Shown piece after piece: positions 5,585 to 12,761 of a stretch of DNA of 16,278 bases. Each line of letters opens with the position of its first letter. The stretch's first letter is position 1. The notes beneath the pieces are model-generated. The model was not told the DNA's origin and did no database searches. It was given only the letters and a program-made list of their open reading frames with translations. Position numbers and translations under genes: made by a program. This DNA comes from an uncultured Clostridia bacterium. GTDB taxonomy: Bacteria; Bacillota; Clostridia; TANB77; CAG-508. The stretch is taken from the NCBI GenBank assembly GCA_934183045.1, contig CAKPRW010000028.1:1-16278 (forward strand), given 5' to 3'.

Positions 5585-8065
5585 TTATTGGTTTGTGTTT
5601 GTTGTATTTGTTGTTACAGTGCTATTAGCATTTGTGCTATGGCTAATATTATTGTTACTGCTGTTGTTATTTTTAATATTATTTGTATTTGAATTATTGG
5701 TTTTATTTGTAGTTGTATTATATTGAGTATTAGTATTATTTGTTGAAGTATTACTATTTACACTAGTTGTTGACTTATTAGATTCATTTGATGTTGTATT
5801 GCTTTTTATATTATTTGTAGTCATATTTTGTGTTATGCCTTGATTTTTATTAATAGTTGTGTTTTCGACAGTTGTGCTGTTTTGAGTGCTTGAGTTTGTC
5901 TTAGTTGTTGTTTTTATTTCTGATCCTCCATGTCTTGTACATTTATTAGGCACAGTGAACATTAAAAAGTATTCTTCGTATGTATTAGGACATCCACTAT
6001 TAGCCTTTAGTCCTGTTTCTGTACATATAGTAGCTGATGATACTGATGATGGTTTTTCGAATTTTGCAGAAGCTAATCCTGAGTGAATATTTGACATTAC
6101 GCTTGCCCAAATTAAGCCTGCTGGATTTCTCTCATTATATTCAATAGATTCATTAACATCATATCCATACCATGTTACAGCAGTGTAATATGGAGTAAAT
6201 CCACATAGCCATCTATCGTAGTTTTCATCAGTTGTTCCGGTTTTGGCGGCTACATCAATGTTTGATATTGAACAATATGTCGCTGTACCATTTGAGCCAT
6301 GTACAGGTTGAGTTAATAATTCTTTTACTATATAAGCTACTTCTTTTGAAACTACCTTTTTGGTTTTTTGTTTGCATTTTATAAGCAGTGTTCCATCTTT
6401 TTTTTCTATTTTGGTATAAAATGTTGGTTCTATATAAACACCATCATTTGCAATTGTTGCATAAGCACCAGCCATTTCTAATGGGCTTATTCCATTTTGA
6501 AGTCCTCCAAGCGCTAATACTAAATTATTGTCCTCTTCGGTTAATGTTGTAACCCCCATTTTCTTTAAATATTTAATAGATTTACTTGGTTTTAGCTCTT
6601 CCATGATTTCTACAAATGGTATATTTTGTGATGATTCTACTGCACGTCTAACAGTAATCTTTCCTAAAGATGGGTTATAATCAGTTGGATGATAACCTCC
6701 TGCAAAATCTCTTTCTGTGTCGTCATAAATTGATGCTGCAGTAATAATTTTTTTATCAATAGCAGGAATTAATACAGATAAAGGTTTTATTGCAGACCCT
6801 GTTTGTCTAATACTTTGTGTTGCTCTATTTAGTGAACGAGATTCTGTTTTCTTTCCTAATCCACCTACACAAGCTGTCACATTTCCAGTTTTGTGATCTA
6901 TAATTGCCATAGCTGCTTGTGATGAATTACCTCCATTTTTAGATTGTAAGCTATATTTACTTTTTGCAAATTCTGCTTCTGTTTTAGACTGAATATTTGA
7001 GTCCTGTGTACTATAGATAGTTAATCCTGCCATTTCTATGTAATTTGTAGCAAACGCTTCAGAAATATGATATTTTTTTTCAATATCTTTAGTTATTTCT
7101 GGTATAAGTGCATCTGTATGATAAGAATAAACTGCATCACTAGATTTTATGTTTCCTTTATTGAATTTTATACCATTATCAACTTTAGCTACTGCTTCAT
7201 CATAGTCTGCTTGATCTATATATTTTAATTCTAACATTTTTGAAAGAACAATTTTGGTTCTCTTTTTTATTTTTTCAGAATTGTTGTCATCACTAAAAGG
7301 ATTATAAGAATTTGGTGAATTATTTATTCCGGCTAAAAAGGCACATTCTTCTAAAGTTAAATCCTGTGCTGATTTATTAAAATAATACTGGCTAGCAGTT
7401 TCAACACCATATATATTAGGTCCTACATAAATAATGTTTAAATATGCTTCTAATATTTCGTCTTTACTTAAAACATTTTCTAACTGTGAAGCTTTCCACC
7501 ATTCTTTTATTTTTCTAGTTATACTATCTGTAGCATCACCTGTTAAGTTTTTAACTAATTGTTGTGTAATTGTACTTCCTCCATACGAAGAAGAACCAGC
7601 ATGAAATACATATGAAACAATTGCGCCTCCAGTCCTTTTAATATCTACTCCTCCATGTGAATAAAATCTTTCATCTTCAATTGCAACATAAGCATTTTTT
7701 AAATTATCTGGCATATCTTTTAATGAAATTTTTTCTTTCTTTTTTTGACTTCCTAATTCTGCTATTGTGTTTCCATTTGTATCTTTAACTGTTGAAAATT
7801 CGTTTAATACCATATCACGTGCCAATGTTTTCCATCTATGAGTAGAAATACCCAACATTATACCAGATATACTAATAATTATTATAATCATGATTAAAAC
7901 TATTAATTTAAGCTTTTTTAACTTTTTTCTTTTTTCTTGAGTTCTTTCTTTACCTTTTTTTCTATTTTTACTTCTTCCTCGAAATTTATATTCATTTTCT
8001 AGAAATTCTTGTTCTTCTTCTAGATTTTTCTTATTTTTATTTTTTGTTTTTTTCAAATTTATCAC
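5585..8065 (-). CDS. Class A penicillin-binding protein (PBP1A type) with Asn/Thr/Ser-rich C-terminal tail
   Basis: 826 aa bifunctional peptidoglycan synthase. A long basic cytoplasmic N-terminus (1-52) leads to one membrane anchor (about 53-74). The GT51 glycosyltransferase has AIEDERFYSHGGVD (128-141, catalytic Glu130) and GGSTITQQLVKN (162-173). The transpeptidase has SAIK (Ser424-Lys427), SQN (479-481) and KTGT (608-611). So both activities look intact: glycan polymerisation and D,D-crosslinking outside the membrane. After a Cys-containing end (C681, C692, C709), residues about 715-826 are low-complexity Asn/Thr/Ser, a likely disordered wall-spanning tail. The start shown is GTG at 8065, but AAGGA sits only 2 nt before it; TTG at codon 4 (8056) has better spacing. 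The MFS gene follows in the same direction. Confidence 0.93.
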   Translation of the reverse strand: MINLKKTKNKNKKNLEEEQEFLENEYKFRGRSKNRKKGKERTQEKRKKLKKLKLIVLIMIIIIISISGIMLGISTHRWKTLARDMVLNEFSTVKDTNGNTIAELGSQKKKEKISLKDMPDNLKNAYVAIEDERFYSHGGVDIKRTGGAIVSYVFHAGSSSYGGSTITQQLVKNLTGDATDSITRKIKEWWKASQLENVLSKDEILEAYLNIIYVGPNIYGVETASQYYFNKSAQDLTLEECAFLAGINNSPNSYNPFSDDNNSEKIKKRTKIVLSKMLELKYIDQADYDEAVAKVDNGIKFNKGNIKSSDAVYSYHTDALIPEITKDIEKKYHISEAFATNYIEMAGLTIYSTQDSNIQSKTEAEFAKSKYSLQSKNGGNSSQAAMAIIDHKTGNVTACVGGLGKKTESRSLNRATQSIRQTGSAIKPLSVLIPAIDKKIITAASIYDDTERDFAGGYHPTDYNPSLGKITVRRAVESSQNIPFVEIMEELKPSKSIKYLKKMGVTTLTEEDNNLVLALGGLQNGISPLEMAGAYATIANDGVYIEPTFYTKIEKKDGTLLIKCKQKTKKVVSKEVAYIVKELLTQPVHGSNGTATYCSISNIDVAAKTGTTDENYDRWLCGFTPYYTAVTWYGYDVNESIEYNERNPAGLIWASVMSNIHSGLASAKFEKPSSVSSATICTETGLKANSGCPNTYEEYFLMFTVPNKCTRHGGSEIKTTTKTNSSTQNSTTVENTTINKNQGITQNMTTNNIKSNTTSNESNKSTTSVNSNTSTNNTNTQYNTTTNKTNNSNTNNIKNNNSSNNNISHSTNANSTVTTNTTNTNQ

Positions 8066-8093
8066 TTTCCTTGTAATATAAAATTGCGATTAC

Positions 8094-8122
8094 AGTATAC
8101 CATATATGATATAAAAAATAAA
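8094..8122 (-). promoter_or_regulatory. Promoter of the PBP gene
   Basis: Read leftward: TTTATT (8117-8122), 17-bp spacer, TATACT (8094-8099) with extended TGG before it. It lies about 30 bp upstream of the PBP start and back to back with the rightward promoter at 8125-8153, with 2 bp between the two -35 boxes. Confidence 0.55.
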
Positions 8123-8124
8123 GG

Positions 8125-8153
8125 TTGGAATTTATACTAAAATATGCTATAAT
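8125..8153 (+). promoter_or_regulatory. Promoter of the 63-aa membrane protein
   Basis: TTGGAA (8125-8130), 17-bp spacer, TATAAT (8148-8153) with extended TGC. It predicts a leader of about 90 nt before the ATG at 8250. The leader can form ATTCCTA-GTGTA-TAGGGAT, a 7-bp hairpin with one G-T pair. Confidence 0.7.
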
Positions 8154-8249
8154 TCAATTAAGCTCATTTTTAGCCTAAATTCCTAGTGTATAGGGATGTA
8201 TTTTTTAGCTTTATTTGACATTTTAATTATTGCATAAGGAGGATAAAAT

Positions 8250-8441
8250 ATGAGACTAAAAAATTATTTGTTCACCTATTTGGCTTCAATGATTTTGGGA
8301 GGTATTTTGTGTAAAATGCTATTTTCAGACAATCTTATCTTGATAATCATTTTCGGAGTAATTATTATTGGTGAACTGATAGGAACATTTCTTTGTCTTG
8401 TTATTTCTGTTCTTTTTTATTGTTTAAATAAAAATAACTAA
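8250..8441 (+). CDS. Small two-helix membrane protein, unknown function
   Basis: 63 aa, ATG at 8250 after a strong AAGGAGG (8236-8242). Two hydrophobic segments, about residues 5-25 and 29-58, leave only short charged ends (MRLKN and NKNN). The second segment is long enough for one extended helix or two short ones. I do not recognise a family. Own promoter, own strong terminator and a good ribosome site argue that it is a real gene. It is divergent from the PBP gene with adjoining promoters, so envelope-related coregulation is possible but not shown. Small hydrophobic proteins of this size include toxins, holins and regulatory subunits, and nothing here separates these options. Confidence 0.6.
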   Translation: MRLKNYLFTYLASMILGGILCKMLFSDNLILIIIFGVIIIGELIGTFLCLVISVLFYCLNKNN

Positions 8442-8458
8442 GAAATAATAACCACAAG

Positions 8459-8503
8459 AAAAGCCTGATAATGCCTAGTATTATCAGGTTTCCTTTATTT
8501 TTA
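8459..8503 (+). terminator. Strong terminator after the 63-aa gene
   Basis: Perfect 9-bp stem CCTGATAAT (8464-8472) and ATTATCAGG (8480-8488), 7-nt loop, extended by A-T and G-T pairs outward, followed by TTTCCTTTATTTTT. Confidence 0.85.
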
Positions 8504-8507
8504 AATC

Positions 8508-8536
8508 TTGAATTAGTTTGTTCTATGTGATATAAT
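8508..8536 (+). promoter_or_regulatory. Promoter of the 173-aa anchored protein and its structured leader
   Basis: TTGAAT (8508-8513), 17-bp spacer, TATAAT (8531-8536) with extended TGA. The transcript should start near 8542-8544, giving a leader of almost 120 nt before the ATG at 8661. Confidence 0.75.
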
Positions 8537-8540
8537 AAAC

Positions 8541-8607
8541 ACATGGATATATAAGGATCTTCCCTATTCCACTAAATAGTGAGGGAAGTAGTTTCCTCAC
8601 TTTTAGT
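8541..8607 (+). promoter_or_regulatory. Structured 5' leader with two mutually exclusive folds (candidate attenuator or riboswitch-like element)
   Basis: Two alternative stems share 8578-8588. Fold A: CTTCCCT (8559-8565) pairs with AGGGAAG (8582-8588), and inside it CACT (8570-8573) pairs with AGTG (8578-8581). Fold B: AGTGAGGGAA (8578-8587) pairs with TTTCCTCACT (8592-8601) around the tetraloop GTAG, and extends through a one-base bulge with ACTAAA (8571-8576) to TTTAGT (8602-8607), giving 16 pairs. An early-forming stem that competes with a later, stronger one is the usual shape of transcription attenuators. The U run after fold B is poor because the T residues are inside the stem, so control could instead act on translation or RNA stability. 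No known riboswitch consensus was recognised. Confidence 0.55.
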
Positions 8608-8660
8608 ATTACAAATACAACTTGTTAACTCGCATTATATTATTAAGGAGGAAAGCTATT

Positions 8661-9182
8661 ATGGCAACAAAAAAACGTAAGCGGAAAAGGAGAAAATTTG
8701 CAAAATTAGTAATTGCTGTCATCATTATTATCTTGTTTTCTAATTTTATTAGAAACAAAATGAATAAAGATGAAAAGTTTTCAGACAAAGAAATTATGCA
8801 ATATACTTCTATTGCAAAATCCTTTGCAAACACAAAACATCTTGGAACGACAAACAATGTTATAATTTTTGGACAAGATCAAAAGATAATACTTAATGCG
8901 TTAAGCAACGAAAGTATAACTGTTGACTACTCTGAAAAAGATTATAAAATATCAGCTACTTCAGCAACTATGCAGTTAATAGAAAATAGCGTGATAATTG
9001 TTACAAATCTTTTGAGTCAGAATAAATCATCAATTGATGAGATATACAAAATAGAAATATCTTATTCTAAAAAACTTATTTCTATTTGTCCAAAAAAGGA
9101 TAGCTATAATGTCTACATTATGGATTTTTCCAATAAAAATTCCAAGTGGTACACAAAGAAAAATAAAAAAGACATTTTCTAA
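8661..9182 (+). CDS. Membrane-anchored extracytoplasmic protein, unknown function
   Basis: 173 aa from ATG at 8661, which follows AAGGAGG at 9 nt; an in-frame TTG at 8622 lacks a ribosome site. The N-terminus is extremely basic (MATKKRKRKRRKFAK), followed by one hydrophobic segment (about 14-30), so the rest should lie outside the membrane. The outer part (31-173) is a mixed alpha/beta domain without cysteines until Cys149, with 'SFANTKHLGTTNNVIIFGQDQKI' style stretches. There is no sorting signal and no lipobox. I do not recognise the family. It has its own promoter, a structured leader and a 14-bp terminator stem, so it is a self-contained, probably regulated unit. Confidence 0.65.
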   Translation: MATKKRKRKRRKFAKLVIAVIIIILFSNFIRNKMNKDEKFSDKEIMQYTSIAKSFANTKHLGTTNNVIIFGQDQKIILNALSNESITVDYSEKDYKISATSATMQLIENSVIIVTNLLSQNKSSIDEIYKIEISYSKKLISICPKKDSYNVYIMDFSNKNSKWYTKKNKKDIF

Positions 9183-9190
9183 AATTTTTC

Positions 9191-9226
9191 TTAGCCTCTA
9201 TATAGATTTCTATATAGAGGCTTTTG
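9191..9226 (+). terminator. Strong terminator after the anchored protein gene
   Basis: Perfect 14-bp inverted repeat AGCCTCTATATAGA (9193-9206) and TCTATATAGAGGCT (9209-9222), then TTTT. It begins about 10 nt past the stop codon. Confidence 0.85.
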
Positions 9227-9322
9227 TGTAATAAAAAACATTGCACAAAATCGTTTCTTTTTTGATCTTTTTATTATATAATTTGAATGTATTATCATAA
9301 ACTAATATACAGGAGGGTTTAT

Positions 9323-10657
9323 ATGAAAATACAGAAAATAGAAACAAATATAAAAAGAAATTTATATTTATATAAAACAGATAATATAGATATTTCCCCT
9401 ACTTCTAATGTAATAGAAAATGATGTAATATATGTCAACTCAGATTTTAAATTTCAGACATTAATAGGTTTTGGTGGTGCAATTACAGAAAGTGCTGGAT
9501 ATTCACTAAGCACTGTAAGCGAAGAAAATTATAACAAAATTTTGGACGAATATTTTTTGAGTGACAATTTAAATTATTCTCTATGTAGATTACCAATTGG
9601 TAGCTCTGATTTTTCTTTAGAAAGTTATTCATATTCAAATCAGAAAGACTTATCAGACTTTTCTATAAAAAGGGATATGAAATATATAGTACCAACAATA
9701 AAATCGGCTCAAAAAAGAAATAAGAATATTAAGTTTTTATCCTCTCCTTGGTCTCCACCTGCTTTTATGAAAGATAATAACAATTTATATAATGGCGGAA
9801 AATTATTAAATCAATATAAAAAAACTTGGACAGAATATTTGATTAGATATATTAAGGCATATAATAAAGAAAATATAAATATAGATTATATGACAATTCA
9901 AAATGAACCTAATGCTAGTCAATCTTGGGAATCTTGTAGATACACTGCTGAAGAAGAAGCAGATTTATTGAAAAATTACCTCTTCCCTACCTTTAAACAA
10001 AATAATATCAAAACAAAATTTTTGATATGGGATCATAATAAAGATGCTATTTTGGAAAGGACTATAAATTGTTGTATAAACAATGGAGCTCTTGATTATG
10101 CGGCAGGAATTGCATTTCATTGGTACACAGGAAGTCACTTTGAAAATCTAAGTACAATAAACAAATTGTTTCCTGAAAAATTATTAATCCATACAGAAGG
10201 TTGTACAGGATATTCATATTTCAAACCTAAAGATGAATTATTTAATGCAGAATTATATGCAAGCGAGATTATTGGGGACTTAAATAATGGAGTTAATGGT
10301 TTTATTGATTGGAATATAGTATTAGATTATAAGGGTGGTCCTAATCATAAAAATAATTATTGTAATAGTCCAATTATGATTAATAAGACGAACTCTGGTT
10401 ATATAAAGACACCTTCTTTTTATTACATCGCACATTTTAGTAAATATATAAAACCAGATAGTCAAAGAATTCATTTAAGTACATTTAATAAAAACATTTT
10501 GGCCACAGCATTCAAAAATTCAGATAATAGTATTGTTATTGTATTATTGAATAAAAATGATTTTAATATAGAATATAATTTGTGTTATAATGATTATATA
10601 TTTCATGATAATTTAGATAGTCATGCAATAGTAACTTTAATAATAAATGGAGTGTGA
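9323..10657 (+). CDS. GH30 family glycosidase (glucosylceramidase-like), intracellular
   Basis: 444 aa from ATG at 9323, after AGGAGGG with about 6-nt spacing; an in-frame upstream ATG at 9287 has no ribosome site. It is a (beta/alpha)8 glycoside hydrolase of family 30: FQTLIGFGGAITESAGYSL (44-62), RLPIGSSDFS (89-98), SPWSPPAFMK (141-150), MTIQNEPNA (190-198, acid/base Glu195), IAFHWYTG (263-270) and LLIHTEGC (287-294, nucleophile Glu292), with a C-terminal beta-sandwich part. Members retain stereochemistry and cleave beta-linked glucosides such as glucosylceramide or beta-1,6-glucan. There is no signal peptide, so the substrate would be imported or intracellular. The stop codon overlaps the start region of the recombinase gene, so both are cotranscribed. 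A recognisable -35 was not found upstream, only TATAAT at 9277-9282. Confidence 0.9.
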   Translation: MKIQKIETNIKRNLYLYKTDNIDISPTSNVIENDVIYVNSDFKFQTLIGFGGAITESAGYSLSTVSEENYNKILDEYFLSDNLNYSLCRLPIGSSDFSLESYSYSNQKDLSDFSIKRDMKYIVPTIKSAQKRNKNIKFLSSPWSPPAFMKDNNNLYNGGKLLNQYKKTWTEYLIRYIKAYNKENINIDYMTIQNEPNASQSWESCRYTAEEEADLLKNYLFPTFKQNNIKTKFLIWDHNKDAILERTINCCINNGALDYAAGIAFHWYTGSHFENLSTINKLFPEKLLIHTEGCTGYSYFKPKDELFNAELYASEIIGDLNNGVNGFIDWNIVLDYKGGPNHKNNYCNSPIMINKTNSGYIKTPSFYYIAHFSKYIKPDSQRIHLSTFNKNILATAFKNSDNSIVIVLLNKNDFNIEYNLCYNDYIFHDNLDSHAIVTLIINGV

Positions 10658-10662
10658 AACCT

Positions 10663-11646
10663 ATGATAAAAAGAGAAGAAAATCCAGAATATTTAAATTC
10701 TTTTTTAGATTATTCAGCAACAATTTTAAATAAGTCACCAAATAGTATAAAAGAATATAATTACGATTTAGGAATGTTTTTACGTTTTATAAAACTTCAT
10801 TTTAATATGACAAAAGAAACAGAATTTAACGAAATCACAATTTCTGATATAAGTATTGAGGATATTAAGAAAATAAAACTTGATGATATTCATGCATTTT
10901 TAGCTTATTTAAGCACAGAACATCACAGTAAATCTGCTACTAGAGCTAGAAAAGCTTCTACAATAAGAGTATTTTTTAAATATTTAAGTCAAAAAGCGGG
11001 ATTAATAGAGATAAATCCTGCACAAAATTTAGAAAATCCTAAACAAGATAGAAGATTACCAAAATACCTGTCTTTGGATGATAGTAAAAAATTACTAGAT
11101 GTTGCCTCTGATGAAGATAATAGAAATTGTCAAAGAGACTATGCTATTACTACCCTATTCTTAAATTGTGGTATGCGTCTTTCTGAATTAGTTGGAATTA
11201 ATATTAATGACATTGATTTTAGTGATTGTAAATTAAATGTTATTGGTAAAGGTAACAAAGAAAGAACAATTTATTTAAATAAAGCTTGTATGAAAGCCAT
11301 TGCTGATTATTTAGAAGTAAAACCTAAAGAAGGAATAAAACATGATAGCAAGCATTCAGAAAAAGCATTATTTTTAAGTGAAAGACGTGAAAGAATCAGT
11401 AATAGAACCGTTCAACATATTATCTCTAAAGAACTTGAAAAAGCTGGTCTTGATAGCAAAAAGTATTCTGTACATAAATTGAGACATACTGCTGCAACAT
11501 TAATGTATCAATATGGACAAGTGGATATTCGTGCATTACAAGAGTTACTTGGTCATGAAAGTATTTCTACTACAGAAATTTATACTCATGTTAATAATGA
11601 ACAAGTTAGAGACGCAGTTGAACGTAATCCTTTAGCAGATATTTAA
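10663..11646 (+). CDS. Tyrosine recombinase of the XerC/XerD type
   Basis: 327 aa from ATG at 10663, which has GGAG 10 nt upstream inside the GH30 gene; a GTG at 10654 is only 1 nt from that GGAG. The N-terminal SAM-like domain (about 1-115, with FLDYSATILNKSPNSIKEY) binds the core site. The catalytic domain has the full active set: Arg172 (CGMRLSEL), Lys196 (IGKGNKER), His271 and Arg274 (HKLRHTAA), His298 (LGHESIS) and Tyr307 (TEIYTHV). Length, the KYLS-LDDSKKLL linker and lack of a phage-type arm-binding domain favour a chromosomal Xer recombinase acting on dif over a prophage integrase. No dif-like site, attachment site or prophage gene is visible here. Coupling to a glycosidase is unusual. 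Confidence 0.85.
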   Translation: MIKREENPEYLNSFLDYSATILNKSPNSIKEYNYDLGMFLRFIKLHFNMTKETEFNEITISDISIEDIKKIKLDDIHAFLAYLSTEHHSKSATRARKASTIRVFFKYLSQKAGLIEINPAQNLENPKQDRRLPKYLSLDDSKKLLDVASDEDNRNCQRDYAITTLFLNCGMRLSELVGININDIDFSDCKLNVIGKGNKERTIYLNKACMKAIADYLEVKPKEGIKHDSKHSEKALFLSERRERISNRTVQHIISKELEKAGLDSKKYSVHKLRHTAATLMYQYGQVDIRALQELLGHESISTTEIYTHVNNEQVRDAVERNPLADI

Positions 11647-11654
11647 TTATAAAA

Positions 11655-11734
11655 AATAAGACTATATACATTTTAAAAATTCTTTTGAGTTCATATTGAA
11701 CTGAAGAGTTTTTAAATATTTATATAGTCTTATT
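11655..11734. terminator. 80-nt long hairpin between convergent genes
   Basis: Outer arms are a perfect 14-bp inverted repeat, AATAAGACTATATA (11655-11668) and TATATAGTCTTATT (11721-11734). Inside, TTTAAAAA and TTTTTAAA pair, then AGTTCA (11688-11693) and TGAACT (11697-11702) close on a 3-nt loop, with small mismatches between. It fills the gap between the recombinase stop and the stop of the convergent PF06541 gene. A bidirectional terminator is the simplest role, although it is much longer than needed. Confidence 0.6.
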
Positions 11735-11742
11735 ATAATTTA

Positions 11743-12612
11743 TTACTTAGTATACGGATTTTTATCATGTACTTTAAAATAATATGGTTGAATATCTGGT
11801 AATAAACTATCCATATAGATAATATTTCCGTTTACATCTTGTACTTTTAAATTAGGAAAGGCTCTTAGTATTGTCTTATTATCAAAATATTTATAAATAA
11901 ACTTAGATAATTTTTCATTATTATAAATTTCATCATATATTTTTGTTATCATTTCCTTTTCTGGTACGTCTAAATTATTTTCAACTTTCATTCTTATTAA
12001 GAAAAAGTTTACAGCAATTCCTGTAATAACACAATCTATAAATAGAACGATAATAGTTGTTAATGTTAATGTTTTTAGTAATTTTAAAGAGAACTTGCTT
12101 TTTATCCAATCTATAAATCTATCAACTTTAGGATTAACTGAGCAAATTAGATAAATTGATAAGAATCCCCAAAATATAGAAAAATAAACACATATCCTTC
12201 CATTAATATTTAGTGGCATATCTGAGTAATCCCACCATTTAACATGCAAAATCATTTCTCCAATTAAACTTACCAAATATTCTACAATAGATCCAATAAT
12301 AAATCCTGAAACAAATAATGTGTTGTATTGTTTTCTATATTTATGAAGAAATACAATCATTATTACAGCTCCTAAACCATATATGGCACAAAATGGTCCA
12401 TATAAAAAACTTTTTCTACTTTCCCATACTCCCTTTGTTACTATTCCAAATAGTGTTTCTATTATATATCCTAATATACTATAAACAATAAAATATGCAA
12501 ATATTCTCCAAATACTAATTCCTAAAATAGAGAAACTTTTCTTTGTTTCATTTAATGTATTTTTATTTTTTTCTTTTTTTGAATTATTTTCTGCTACATC
12601 TTTTTCTTTCAT
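11743..12612 (-). CDS. PF06541-type membrane protein (putative ABC transporter permease)
   Basis: 289 aa, ATG at 12612 after AGGAGGG. A charged cytoplasmic N-terminus (1-30) is followed by about five membrane segments (near 33-55, 72-90, 98-120, 140-160 and 183-205) and a hydrophilic C-terminal domain of about 85 residues. The motif WWDYSDMPLNINGRI (126-140) and the following VYFSIFWGF are characteristic of this clostridial family. Its 'ABC transporter' name comes from database practice; no ATPase or partner gene is adjacent, so transport is unproven. It has its own promoter and converges on the Xer gene. Confidence 0.8.
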   Translation of the reverse strand: MKEKDVAENNSKKEKNKNTLNETKKSFSILGISIWRIFAYFIVYSILGYIIETLFGIVTKGVWESRKSFLYGPFCAIYGLGAVIMIVFLHKYRKQYNTLFVSGFIIGSIVEYLVSLIGEMILHVKWWDYSDMPLNINGRICVYFSIFWGFLSIYLICSVNPKVDRFIDWIKSKFSLKLLKTLTLTTIIVLFIDCVITGIAVNFFLIRMKVENNLDVPEKEMITKIYDEIYNNEKLSKFIYKYFDNKTILRAFPNLKVQDVNGNIIYMDSLLPDIQPYYFKVHDKNPYTK

Positions 12613-12641
12613 AAAAGCATCCCTCCTATTTTAATATATTA

Positions 12642-12670
12642 TTTATATCATAAACAAAATTTTGTTGCAA
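12642..12670 (-). promoter_or_regulatory. Promoter of the PF06541 gene
   Basis: Read leftward: TTGCAA (12665-12670), 17-bp spacer, TATAAA (12642-12647) with extended TGA, 29 bp upstream of the ATG at 12612. Bases 12671-12761 between this promoter and the dpaB relic hold nothing recognisable. Confidence 0.6.
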
Positions 12671-12761
12671 TATGATTTGCATTTTTCCTTAAACACCTTT
12701 AGTATATAAACTATATAAAAAACAACTAAAATAGATATCTTCTATTCTAGCTGTTAAATAT

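Noticed and set aside
5351..5726. Two overlapping + strand frames near the PBP/MFS junction
   Set aside because: They are complements of the Asn/Thr-rich PBP tail and of MFS helices; the hydrophobic translation reflects that complement.
8250..9182. Toxin-antitoxin pair formed by the 63-aa and 173-aa genes
   Set aside because: Each has its own promoter and a strong terminator lies between them; neither protein resembles a known toxin or antitoxin.
11655..11734. Retron or other reverse-transcribed RNA because of the long hairpin
   Set aside because: No reverse transcriptase gene is present in the window.
10663..11742. Prophage or integrative element indicated by the tyrosine recombinase
   Set aside because: No attachment-site repeat, phage, conjugation or cargo genes, or tRNA are nearby, and the protein looks like a chromosomal Xer recombinase.
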